Assembly: GCA_022792815.1 (NCBI GenBank)
Contig: JAAWBS010000021.1
Span: 62,001-126,000 of the forward strand
DNA length: 64,000 bases
Direction: 5' to 3'
DNA from: Hungatella sp.
GTDB lineage: Bacteria > Bacillota > Clostridia > Lachnospirales > Lachnospiraceae
Part shown: positions 9,129 to 16,647 of the stretch, in pieces
How positions within the stretch are numbered: position 1 is the first letter of the stretch
Layout: each line of letters opens with the position of its first letter
Translations under genes and position numbers: made by a program
The notes under the pieces: generated by a model
What the model saw: only the letters and a program-made list of their open reading frames with translations
Database searches by the model: none
What the model was told of the DNA's origin: nothing

Positions 9129-9965
9129 TTATTCTATAAAGAGGGAATCAAAATCCACTCTTTGGAATACCTCTAATTTTCCGCCCCGCGTTGCATTATA
9201 AATTTGAATTCCATGCTTATCAGCATAGTTTTTTGCCGTCAGATACGCGTTGGTCATGCCTTCAATATTTCCTATTATTTTTGTGGCGCCTGTATCCTTA
9301 AAAAAGTGAGATCGGTTCACCGCATTATTTCTTACTACCTTCCCCGAACTATCGATTTCATACGGAAAGGAGTGATCGATTCCCAACAGATAAATTTCTT
9401 TATATCCCATATATGCGGCAATTTGAAGATTTACAAATGTTACCGTTGCCCCAATATAGATTTCTTTTGCCATATCATCGCTGAAGCCAAAAGATTCCAG
9501 CTTAAGATCCAGTGTCCTGTGACCATAAAATACAAGAGCATTTTTATTGGTAATCTTATGTTTTCTAAAAAAATAATCACCAAAGAAAATATGCGGAATC
9601 TCTAACTGGTTTGCCTCCGCCGAGCTTATTCCATGCCAGTCATCTACTGCATAATAATCTGGACGCCAGCTGGTTTCCGGAAAAATTTTAAAAATACGAT
9701 TGGCAGTAAAACAATCTTCCTCCTTAAGCCTTTCCAAGTCCTGTACCGTCAGACTCGGCCCATTTCCAATAACAAAACATCGTTTTCCCTTCTTACTGTC
9801 TTTTAGTTTTCTGATTTCATCTGTATAGTGAAATTTTTTATCTAATATAGAGTAATACAGCTTCCCATAATCTCTGACAAACATGCAGCAAAGACGATAT
9901 AGCCTTGGAAAATGATGAATTATATTCCTAATCTGTTCCCCTATCCTGATTTTCAGTTCATCCAT
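9129..9965 (-). CDS. DUF115/MptE-like protein, candidate nonulosonate transferase
   Basis: 278 aa. FVIGNGPSL near residue 45 is the nucleotide-binding motif of DUF115 (MptE-like/motility-accessory-factor) proteins. The later MGYKEIYLLGIDHS and NRSHFFKD segments resemble, from memory, the corresponding parts of Campylobacter Cst-type GT42 sialyltransferases, whose fold Maf proteins share. Position next to neuB and neuA supports a role in transferring the CMP-activated sugar. That role is inference; the automatic label for this family is often hydroxymethylpterin pyrophosphokinase. The ATG at 9965 is chosen because AGAGGGTG lies 5' of it; a GTG at 9974 sits inside that site. It overlaps the upstream gene by 8 nt. 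Confidence 0.7.
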   Translation of the reverse strand: MDELKIRIGEQIRNIIHHFPRLYRLCCMFVRDYGKLYYSILDKKFHYTDEIRKLKDSKKGKRCFVIGNGPSLTVQDLERLKEEDCFTANRIFKIFPETSWRPDYYAVDDWHGISSAEANQLEIPHIFFGDYFFRKHKITNKNALVFYGHRTLDLKLESFGFSDDMAKEIYIGATVTFVNLQIAAYMGYKEIYLLGIDHSFPYEIDSSGKVVRNNAVNRSHFFKDTGATKIIGNIEGMTNAYLTAKNYADKHGIQIYNATRGGKLEVFQRVDFDSLFIE

Positions 9966-11154
9966 TTTTTTCACCCTCTATTTGCTGTAAGATATCCTCA
10001 TCAACGATCTCTTCTCCCGTCCTCTCAATCAATTGGGCCTTACTGGTTTCACTCAATCCATCATAAATTTTGGCATTCCTATCGCAGGTACTGCATCGGT
10101 CTAATTGTTCCTTTGTGACTATGCCGTCTCGATAATCGCGACAGATTTTATTTTCATAAATGGAATATGGCTGTTCAAACAGCAGTGATTTTAGCTTATG
10201 CTTTAGCACCCAGGCAGCCGGCTTCCAGATATATTTATGCATGGCAGGACTTACGCTTCCTATCATCCAACATTGACGATCACAATGGCGCACTTTTTCT
10301 CTTATCTTTTCTGCCTCGCCGCTATTCCATAATTCATCCCAACTTTGTCTGTTTAAGTTTCCCATAACCTCTTTATCCTTTGTTCCATTACATGGCATCA
10401 CGTCACCGTAAGGATCGATAAAGAAGGTATCAAATGACATATCGCAGGGGAGCAGACGCGGCTGTCCATAAATATAATTAATCAAACCATGATTAAAATA
10501 TCCTCTGAACCATTTTTTAGGGCTATTGCTCTTTATCAATTCATTAATCAGCTTCTCAAAATTTTTGGCCACCATCTGCCGGTCATGGATGATATTTTTT
10601 GCCTCAACAAAATAAAAGCTGTTATGAAGGCTCGCAGTTGCGAATTCCATTCCCATCTCGTTTGAGATTTTGTAAAGAGGTACGAGATCAGGGGCGTTCT
10701 TATCCTGAACAGTCATACCAAAACCGATATCCCGTATTCCCATCTCATTAAGTTTTTTCAATGTTTGACAGCCCCGCTGATAACCATTCTCAAGGCCTCG
10801 TATCTCGTTATTAACCTTCTCAAGACCTTCAATAGAAATACGGATACCAACATTGGGGAATTCTTTACATAAATCAATAATACGATCCGTAAAAAAACCG
10901 TTTGTGGAAATCACGATCCTGTCAGATTTCTTATATAACTCATAAACAATATCTTTTAAATCTTTCCGAATAAAAGGCTCTCCGCCAGTAATATTTGTAA
11001 AGTACATTTTTGGCAATCTTTGTATTACTTTAATTGAAATTTCTTCTTCTGGTCTCGATGGTGCCTTATAACGATTGCACATGGAACATCTTGCATTACA
11101 GCGGTATGTTACAATTACCGTCCCGTTCAACTTTTTGTCAAAATTACTTTTCAA
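9958..11154 (-). CDS. Radical SAM protein with SPASM/Twitch-like C-terminus
   Basis: 398 aa. The CNARCSMCN motif (residues about 19-26) binds the radical-SAM 4Fe-4S cluster, and TNITGGEPFIRKD supplies the GGE motif for S-adenosylmethionine. Further cysteines (LPCDMS, VMPCNGT, RHCDRQC, CSTCDRN) suggest auxiliary clusters as in SPASM/Twitch enzymes. Start codon is TTG at 11154 behind AGAGGAGAAAAA. It lies between a GT4 gene and the DUF115 gene, so it may modify a sugar or carrier used by the locus. The substrate is unknown. Confidence 0.82.
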   Translation of the reverse strand: MKSNFDKKLNGTVIVTYRCNARCSMCNRYKAPSRPEEEISIKVIQRLPKMYFTNITGGEPFIRKDLKDIVYELYKKSDRIVISTNGFFTDRIIDLCKEFPNVGIRISIEGLEKVNNEIRGLENGYQRGCQTLKKLNEMGIRDIGFGMTVQDKNAPDLVPLYKISNEMGMEFATASLHNSFYFVEAKNIIHDRQMVAKNFEKLINELIKSNSPKKWFRGYFNHGLINYIYGQPRLLPCDMSFDTFFIDPYGDVMPCNGTKDKEVMGNLNRQSWDELWNSGEAEKIREKVRHCDRQCWMIGSVSPAMHKYIWKPAAWVLKHKLKSLLFEQPYSIYENKICRDYRDGIVTKEQLDRCSTCDRNAKIYDGLSETSKAQLIERTGEEIVDEDILQQIEGEKNG

Positions 11155-11167
11155 TTTTTCTCCTCTA

Positions 11168-12313
11168 TCACCTATAATTTATCTCTCTATAAAGTTCTGC
11201 TGTTTTCTCAGCTGTTATGTCCCAGCTATATTTTTTACATATATAATCAGATGCCTTTTCTCTGTATTTCTGAACCAAACTTTTCGTTTCACAGGCTGTC
11301 TTTAGTTTTTCCTTCAAATCTTCCACATCACCTTTTTTGAACACCATCCCATGGTTTTCCACAACAGAGGCACATTCTTCTATGTCCGAGACAAGACAGC
11401 AATTGCCGTAACTCATCGCTTCCAACAAACTTAAAGGCATCCCCTCCAGATCACTTGGAAGAACATATAAATAAGCATTGCTATATAATTCTTCAAGTAT
11501 CTGTCCCTGAATAAATCCTGTAAAAATAATCCTGTCATCTCCCCTTGCCAGCTCTTTTAACTGATCTAAAAAAACATCAGTATCTGAACTTCCGCCAGCG
11601 ATTACCAATTTTTTATCTATATTTATTTCTCGAAACGCATTGATCAGATATTGGATTCCTTTCTCCGGCACCAATCTTCCCAGAAATAAGATATACTGGT
11701 CTTTTTTCAATCCATATTTTTCCGTTATTTTTTCTGCTTTTCTAACTTCTGGTCTACTCACACCATTAGGGATAAATCTGGTCTTCCTTCCATAAGTATT
11801 TTTAAAATAGTTTTGAATCCCTTTACTCAGTACGATGATTTCATCCGCATATTTTACAGCACATTTTTCTCCAAACATGATATATGCAGATGCCAGTTTT
11901 CCCCATTTCGCTCTCTGATGGTCTAAACCATGAATTGTAGCAATGCATCGTTTCCCAAACAGTTTTGGTAACCATAACATAGCACACGGTCCCTCTGCAT
12001 GAAAATGAACAACGTCATAGTTTCCAAAAGCTGTACTTATTGCTCCAAACAGAGATGCCGTCATTGCGGCAAAACCCTTTATATTTACTGTAAATACGGC
12101 TTTCAATCTAACACCTTTATAATTTTTTCTCTTTTTCGTATCATATTCTTTTCCGCAAATGTGATGCCCGTTACGGTTATAGCACGTTACGCAATAACCA
12201 TGCTCAACCAAACGAGTGGCTAATTCCTCCACAACAATCTCTATACCGCCTTCGCGGGATGGAATACGTTTGTGTCCAAGCATTGCAATATTTAGTTTTC
12301 CTTCCCCCGCCAT
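11168..12313 (-). CDS. GT4-family glycosyltransferase
   Basis: 381 aa. N-terminal HKRIPSREGGIEIVVEELA is the acceptor-domain start typical of bacterial rhamnosyl/mannosyl GT4 enzymes. The C-terminal domain has FLGRLVPEKGI, KLVIAGGSSD, and SDLEGMPLSLLEAMSYG with the E-x7-E pair that holds the nucleotide-sugar. The ATG at 12313 (MAGEGKLNIAML) is preferred: AAAGG precedes it by about ten bases, while the upstream TTG at 12322 overlaps that site. It follows the recombinase-like gene by 34 nt in the same operon. Confidence 0.86.
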   Translation of the reverse strand: MAGEGKLNIAMLGHKRIPSREGGIEIVVEELATRLVEHGYCVTCYNRNGHHICGKEYDTKKRKNYKGVRLKAVFTVNIKGFAAMTASLFGAISTAFGNYDVVHFHAEGPCAMLWLPKLFGKRCIATIHGLDHQRAKWGKLASAYIMFGEKCAVKYADEIIVLSKGIQNYFKNTYGRKTRFIPNGVSRPEVRKAEKITEKYGLKKDQYILFLGRLVPEKGIQYLINAFREINIDKKLVIAGGSSDTDVFLDQLKELARGDDRIIFTGFIQGQILEELYSNAYLYVLPSDLEGMPLSLLEAMSYGNCCLVSDIEECASVVENHGMVFKKGDVEDLKEKLKTACETKSLVQKYREKASDYICKKYSWDITAEKTAELYREINYR

Positions 12314-12347
12314 AGAATCCAACCTTTCCTATGCTTTCCGGCTAATA

Positions 12348-13223
12348 TCAACCGCATTCCTCCATCAAAAGTTCTCTTGCGTACTTCCTCATACTGCATT
12401 TCAAATCTTTAGGCGTATATTCTTTTTCAATTCCTGCCAGCACCCGATATTTATCAAAAATTAAAATGATCATCTTCATAGAAAGAGGTTTGCCAATCTT
12501 TGATAAAAACAGGTAATGGTCATATCCATTGTCTTTTTCGAAATACTCATGATCATTTATCCACAATTCCATTTTCCCTTTCAATTCTCTGGAAAACAGA
12601 TTTTCCTGACGTGTTTTTCCTCGTTTGCCATGTATAATCAATAAGCCTGTCTTTTTGTCATAGTCAGAGATCTCCAATCTAAGCAGTTCACTGATCTCGA
12701 TTCCATGAAAAAACAAAAGTTTCATCATAACGATATCTCTCAAGCAAACTCGTCTGCGAAACTCCTGGTCCAGATTTTCATATTCCCGATTCATAGAAGC
12801 AAAAAAAACATCGATCTCTGATTTTGATAATATATGATCATCTTTTGCCTCTTCAATCTTTGCTGCCGGAGGGGTAATCGCCCGATGATCCGCCAACTCA
12901 CCCTGTTTGAACAGATATTCCAGATAATACTGCAAAACTCGGTATTTTCTTATAACCGTAGAGGGCTTTCTCTTCTTTTCATTCATCAGGTAGTTTAGAT
13001 AGTCTTCTGCCACACTTTTTTCTAAGGCCGGTATCTGATGTTCTCCAAGCCACATATACATCTGTTTCAAGTCAAACTCATAAGCTTTCGCCGTTCGTTT
13101 ATCCAAACCTCTCTGAATGACCTGGCTGGTAACAAAATTTTCTATCTTTTCGCTATCTGAGAGGCTTTCTCTTTTTTTCTGTGCTTTTTCCTTCAATATG
13201 GTCTGAGCCGGCAGCGTGTTCAT
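12348..13223 (-). CDS. Degenerate tyrosine-recombinase-like protein (catalytic residues lost)
   Basis: 291 aa. Residues 25-120 form a SAM-like core-binding domain (KAYEFDLKQMYMWL) and residues 135-291 a recombinase fold. Catalytic positions are missing: the box I GxRxSE motif reads GIEISE with Glu176 in place of Arg, the HxLRH box reads PKDLKCSMRKYA, and the protein ends at LLMEECG before the Tyr segment. It is therefore unlikely to cut DNA. It has a good ribosome site (GAGGAGGGG), an intact frame and heads the polysaccharide operon, so a DNA-binding regulatory role is possible. No att-like direct repeats were noticed nearby. Confidence 0.78.
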   Translation of the reverse strand: MNTLPAQTILKEKAQKKRESLSDSEKIENFVTSQVIQRGLDKRTAKAYEFDLKQMYMWLGEHQIPALEKSVAEDYLNYLMNEKKRKPSTVIRKYRVLQYYLEYLFKQGELADHRAITPPAAKIEEAKDDHILSKSEIDVFFASMNREYENLDQEFRRRVCLRDIVMMKLLFFHGIEISELLRLEISDYDKKTGLLIIHGKRGKTRQENLFSRELKGKMELWINDHEYFEKDNGYDHYLFLSKIGKPLSMKMIILIFDKYRVLAGIEKEYTPKDLKCSMRKYARELLMEECG

Positions 13224-13283
13224 GGATTCCCCTCCTCTCTATATCGCCTTTCAAATGACATATACGGCGCATTATTTTTAGTT

Positions 13284-13445
13284 TTATGGCCTGCTTTTAT
13301 CTTTCTTCATGACTTGTTCCCGGTTGATCGTTTCCCGCGTAAAGATCATAGCATTTATAACTGACAAGATATGCTTCTGGGATTCCAGTGGAATTTTCGC
13401 AGCCTCTTTCATAATTTCCTCAGCCACCCACTTATTTCCTGGCAT
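13284..13445 (-). CDS. Small conserved-looking hypothetical protein (53 aa)
   Basis: 53 aa starting MPGNKWVAEEIMKEAAK. The ATG at 13445 sits behind AGAAGGAGGAGT at ideal spacing; a longer frame reaching 13574 would start upstream of the promoter. It has two predicted helices, no membrane segment and a basic Lys-rich C-terminus. It is the first gene after the consensus promoter at 13506-13534, divergent from the Cro/CI regulator, and 60 nt before the recombinase-like gene. The family is not recognised. It could be a partner of the regulator. Confidence 0.6.
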   Translation of the reverse strand: MPGNKWVAEEIMKEAAKIPLESQKHILSVINAMIFTRETINREQVMKKDKSRP

Positions 13446-13505
13446 TTTAGACTCCTCCTTCTGCCCTACTCCAGTTATAAACAAACCGACATGTATTGTA
13501 AAGAC

Positions 13506-13534
13506 ATTATAAACAAGTTTATTTGTGTTGTCAA
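13506..13534 (-). promoter_or_regulatory. Consensus SigA promoter of the polysaccharide operon
   Basis: On the minus strand TTGACA (13534-13529), a 17-bp spacer and TATAAT (13511-13506), both hexamers perfect. It lies 60 bp upstream of the 53-aa gene. Two direct copies of TTATAAACAA (13475-13484, 13507-13516) and two similar stretches containing AAGACATT about 32 bp apart overlap it, which suggests bound repressor or activator sites. Confidence 0.85.
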
Positions 13535-13561
13535 GACATTTCAAAATTGTTCCATTTCTAT

Positions 13562-13596
13562 AATGTATTGACAATACATTTTGGCTATGCTACACT
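13562..13596 (+). promoter_or_regulatory. Divergent promoter with palindromic operator
   Basis: The 19-bp perfect palindrome AATGTATTG-A-CAATACATT (13562-13580) covers the -35 hexamer TTGACA (13568-13573) of a plus-strand promoter whose -10 is TACACT (13591-13596) after 17 bp. It drives the Cro/CI gene at 13691. An operator over the -35 is the classic arrangement for autorepression by a Cro/CI protein. Confidence 0.72.
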
Positions 13597-13690
13597 TCCT
13601 TTACACGACTAGTCTTACGACGATTTCACAACATATCGATAAAAGATCAAATGAAAAAAATACATAGAATCTGATCAGGAGGTGTGTCGA

Positions 13691-14041
13691 TTGAGTATCG
13701 GACAACGTCTTAAGCAAGCCAGAAAATCCTGTAATATGTCTCAAGATGTGCTGGCGGAGAAAATCGGTGCTTCCCGAGGGGTCATCACCAATATTGAGCA
13801 TGATAAGATAGCAAAACCTCAACCTATGGTAATCAATGCTCTTTGTAATGTGTTGGGAATCTACAAAGAATGGCTTTTAGATGGCACCGGCCCTATGAAT
13901 CTTTCAACCGAAAAGGATCAAAGCGCAAAGGTACTTTCAGAAATTTATGAACAGGCCCAGAAATTATCTGAGGAAGAACAGCTGTTTATTTTGGATATGA
14001 TCAAATCTTACACAAAACATATGAAAGAACCATCTGTTTAG
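13691..14041 (+). CDS. Cro/CI-type HTH transcriptional regulator
   Basis: 116 aa. Residues 1-65 are an HTH_3 domain (SIGQRLKQARKSCNMSQ, then GASRGVITNIE as recognition helix region), followed by a helical tail ending in KSYTKHMKEPSV. TTG at 13691 is taken as start because AGGAGG lies 8 nt before it; an in-frame GTG at 13682 overlaps that site. It is divergent from the polysaccharide operon with the shared operator region between, so it probably controls both itself and the operon. Confidence 0.85.
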   Translation: MSIGQRLKQARKSCNMSQDVLAEKIGASRGVITNIEHDKIAKPQPMVINALCNVLGIYKEWLLDGTGPMNLSTEKDQSAKVLSEIYEQAQKLSEEEQLFILDMIKSYTKHMKEPSV

Positions 14042-14065
14042 AATGTAAAATGGCCGTTAAACAAA

Positions 14066-14105
14066 ACTCCCCGAAGGCTTCTTCCCGAGCAGCCTTCTGG
14101 GGAGT
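14066..14105. terminator. Strong hairpin after the Cro/CI gene
   Basis: A 14-bp stem (14066-14079 with 14091-14105, one bulged base) and an 11-nt loop. On the plus strand no T-run follows. On the minus strand the stem is followed by TTTTGTTT. It could end plus-strand transcription inefficiently or protect the left region from readthrough. Confidence 0.55.
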
Positions 14106-14286
14106 GCTCCCACCGCCAGGCTGCTTGCACATTCTCAGATACATGAGCTCTGACAGTAGAAAGGATTTTGGACTTATGATAGAATACCCTCATACTGCCC
14201 GGGGCCCACAGTCATGAATTTTCCGCCGGCGCAGATGAGCATGGCATCGGCCCCGGAAAAACAGGATACGGTCAGGAGGACTTTTT

Positions 14287-14688
14287 ATGAAGCATTTGGG
14301 GAAAAAGAATTCCCGGGTACAGAGTTTTATCTTCAGAACCGCCATGGCGCTGGAACTTCTTGTAGCGCTGATTGTAATCGCCGCCCTCATCGTCATGTTC
14401 GCCCGCATTCCCGTGGACTTAAAGGTGCTGGTGGAAAGCGGAGAATTCAACCAATTCCTGAAAAAGATGTTCGACCTGATCATCGGGATCGAGCTCCTCA
14501 AGATGCTGTGCCGCCATGATCTGGATTCCATCGTGGAGGTTCTTCTGTTCTCCGTAGCGAGAGAAATGATCATCGAGCACATGCCTATTTACCTGGAACT
14601 GGTGGGGATCGTGGCCATCTCCATCCTGTTTCTGGTGAGAAAATATCTCTTCGTCCCGGCGCTGGACAAGGTGGAGGACGAGACCTGA
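14287..14688 (+). CDS. PsiE-like small integral membrane protein
   Basis: 133 aa with about four hydrophobic segments: residues 22-42, a moderately hydrophobic stretch 55-70, 78-90, and ELVGIVAISILFLVRKYLF (103-122). The pattern with IIEHMPIYLELVGIVAIS and the Arg-Lys after the last helix fits the phosphate-starvation-inducible PsiE family. Biochemical function of the family is unknown. AGGAGG precedes the ATG by 8 nt. It stands alone between a regulator and a sensor kinase. Confidence 0.6.
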   Translation: MKHLGKKNSRVQSFIFRTAMALELLVALIVIAALIVMFARIPVDLKVLVESGEFNQFLKKMFDLIIGIELLKMLCRHDLDSIVEVLLFSVAREMIIEHMPIYLELVGIVAISILFLVRKYLFVPALDKVEDET

Positions 14689-14760
14689 TACAAGATGATT
14701 TGGCTGCGTCCCCAAGCCCTTTTCCACGTATGTAAATTTGTCAAAATTCTGCTTCCCATC

Positions 14761-14789
14761 TTGCCATCACCCGGCGTTTGACATATAAT
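14761..14789 (+). promoter_or_regulatory. SigA promoter for the hybrid histidine kinase
   Basis: TTGCCA (14761-14766), 17-bp spacer, TATAAT (14784-14789), about 43 bp before the kinase ATG at 14832. Confidence 0.72.
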
Positions 14790-14831
14790 GTATAGAAGCA
14801 ATCTATTGTTTCAGAGATAAGGGAGCATACC

Positions 14832-16415
14832 ATGGGAGAAAAGAAAGAATTTTTATCCATGTTCAACGAAGGAGACCCGGACTACATTCAGACCTTTTAT
14901 CAGGCCGTCTCCCACAACATTGACACCGCTGTATTCATCGTGGGGAAGACGGGGGACACGGCAGAATATGTCTTTGAGAACACGGACCGGCTTCTGGGGA
15001 TTCCGGCAGAAAAGTTTTATCACCGCGATCCCTCCGATGCCAATGAACTCTACGGGAAGATCATGGAAATTCTTCGCACAGAACGGCCGGAGGAGCGAAA
15101 GCGGTGGGAAATCGAATGTTTTAACAGGACCTTCGGACAAACCATGTGGCTGTCTGTGGTCTGCTGCCCCGTCACCTTCGGAACCAAGGAAAAATATCTG
15201 TTTTCCTTCTCCAATCTCACGGAGGAGCGCCTGATCCGCCGGGCTCTCTCGGAAGCCGCCAACGCCGCTTCCCAGGCCAGTGCGGCCAAAAGCCGATTCC
15301 TCTCCAACATGTCCCACGATATCCGGACGCCCATGAACGCCATCATGGGCTTTGCCGAGTTGGCCGAAAAAAGTCTGGGGGACGGGGAGAAGGTGTTCGG
15401 ATACCTGCAGAAAATTCTCTCCTCGGGCAAGATCCTCTTAGAGCTGATGAAAGATGTTCTGGAGATGAGCCTGTTAGAGAGCGGCAAGATGGTCATCAAG
15501 GAATCCGAGAGCGATCTCTCGGAGATTTTTCGCGAGATACACAGTATGGTGTCGGAGGAGATGGACAAACGATGCCTGGACTTTCACATGGACATCGCTC
15601 ACATCCGTGACCGGCGGGTGTTCTGCGACAGCACCCACCTGAATCAGATCCTCATGAATCTACTGAGCAATTCCATGAAATTTACTCCTGCCGGCGGCGC
15701 CGTGACCCTCACTCTGTCCCAGGCGGACAGTTCGTTAGAAGGATGGGGAAGCTATGAGATCCGTGTGGCAGACACCGGCATCGGCATCAGTGAACAGTTT
15801 CTCCCCCGGGTATTTGATTCCTTCGAGAGGGAGGTCAACTCCACGGTCAACAAGATTCCGGGAACCGGCCTGGGGCTGTCCATCACCAAGGCCGTCGTGG
15901 AGCTGATGAACGGCATGATCGACGTCAAGAGTCAGAAAGGAAAGGGAACCGAATTCACCGTCACGTTCTTCTTTCCCGTCGTCCGGATGCCGTCCCGCCA
16001 GGCAGAGACGGAATCCGAGGGGGCTGTAGACTTTGCGGACATCCGCATCCTTCTGGCAGAGGATAATGAGCTGAACCGGGAGATCGCCACGGAGATTCTC
16101 ACGGGATATGGATTTGCGGTGGAGACAGCCGAGAACGGACAGATCGCCGTAGACAAACTCTCCGGCTCTTCCCCCGGATACTATGATTTGATTCTCATGG
16201 ACATCCAGATGCCTGTCATGAACGGCCACGAGGCCACGAGGGCGATCCGTCAATTGCAGGACTCTGCCTTGTCGGGGATCCCCATCGTGGCCATGACTGC
16301 CAATGCCTTCCATGAAGACGAACAGGCGGCTCTGGACTGCGGCATGGACGCATTTGTCACAAAACCTATTGATGTGGATCTGCTCATAAAGACGCTGACG
16401 CAGATCCTGAGGTGA
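14832..16415 (+). CDS. Soluble hybrid histidine kinase with C-terminal receiver
   Basis: 527 aa. Residues 20-135 look like a PAS-type sensor region. HisKA follows with FLSNMSHDIRTPMNAIMGF and phospho-acceptor His162. The HATPase domain (about 260-385) has the N box LLSNSMKFTP, G1 DTGIGIS and the GTGLGLS box. A receiver domain (about 398-525) has AEDNELN, phospho-acceptor Asp457 in ILMDIQMP, and the KP motif at FVTKPID. No transmembrane segment is seen, so it senses a cytoplasmic signal. No separate output regulator or Hpt protein is adjacent, so its target is unknown. AAGGGAG precedes the ATG. Confidence 0.93.
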   Translation: MGEKKEFLSMFNEGDPDYIQTFYQAVSHNIDTAVFIVGKTGDTAEYVFENTDRLLGIPAEKFYHRDPSDANELYGKIMEILRTERPEERKRWEIECFNRTFGQTMWLSVVCCPVTFGTKEKYLFSFSNLTEERLIRRALSEAANAASQASAAKSRFLSNMSHDIRTPMNAIMGFAELAEKSLGDGEKVFGYLQKILSSGKILLELMKDVLEMSLLESGKMVIKESESDLSEIFREIHSMVSEEMDKRCLDFHMDIAHIRDRRVFCDSTHLNQILMNLLSNSMKFTPAGGAVTLTLSQADSSLEGWGSYEIRVADTGIGISEQFLPRVFDSFEREVNSTVNKIPGTGLGLSITKAVVELMNGMIDVKSQKGKGTEFTVTFFFPVVRMPSRQAETESEGAVDFADIRILLAEDNELNREIATEILTGYGFAVETAENGQIAVDKLSGSSPGYYDLILMDIQMPVMNGHEATRAIRQLQDSALSGIPIVAMTANAFHEDEQAALDCGMDAFVTKPIDVDLLIKTLTQILR

Positions 16416-16530
16416 TGGTCTGTACCGAGAGCAGGGACTCCGGCCTGCCGCTCCTTTTGTCTGCTCTGGCTTCGCGGCAGACAGATCATGTGGTCAATCT
16501 TCTTGCCGAAGTTTATAAAAATTTCACATG

Positions 16531-16570
16531 AAAAGAGCAGGGGACGGATTTCCGGATCCCCTGCTCTTTT
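16531..16570. terminator. Bidirectional rho-independent terminator
   Basis: A 14-bp perfect stem, AAAAGAGCAGGGGA (16531-16544) with its complement (16557-16570). A-tract and T-tract flanks make it act on both strands, ending the kinase gene and the alpha-galactosidase operon that converge here. Confidence 0.88.
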
Positions 16571-16647
16571 AAAAACCATCTTATTTCAATAACATTGTCT
16601 CACGTTTCTATTTCATCAAACCTTTTTCAATTTTTTCAAACTCTTTC

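Noticed and set aside
9129-9965. Hydroxymethylpterin pyrophosphokinase in folate-type metabolism
   Set aside because: Only the broad DUF115 match suggests it. The surrounding nonulosonate and glycan genes make a glycan role more likely.
12348-13223. Active integrase marking a prophage or genomic island
   Set aside because: Catalytic residues are missing and no att repeats, excisionase or phage genes are nearby.
14190-14582. Minus-strand frame opposite the PsiE-like gene
   Set aside because: Arg/Ser/Met-rich shadow of a plus-strand gene that has a strong ribosome site.
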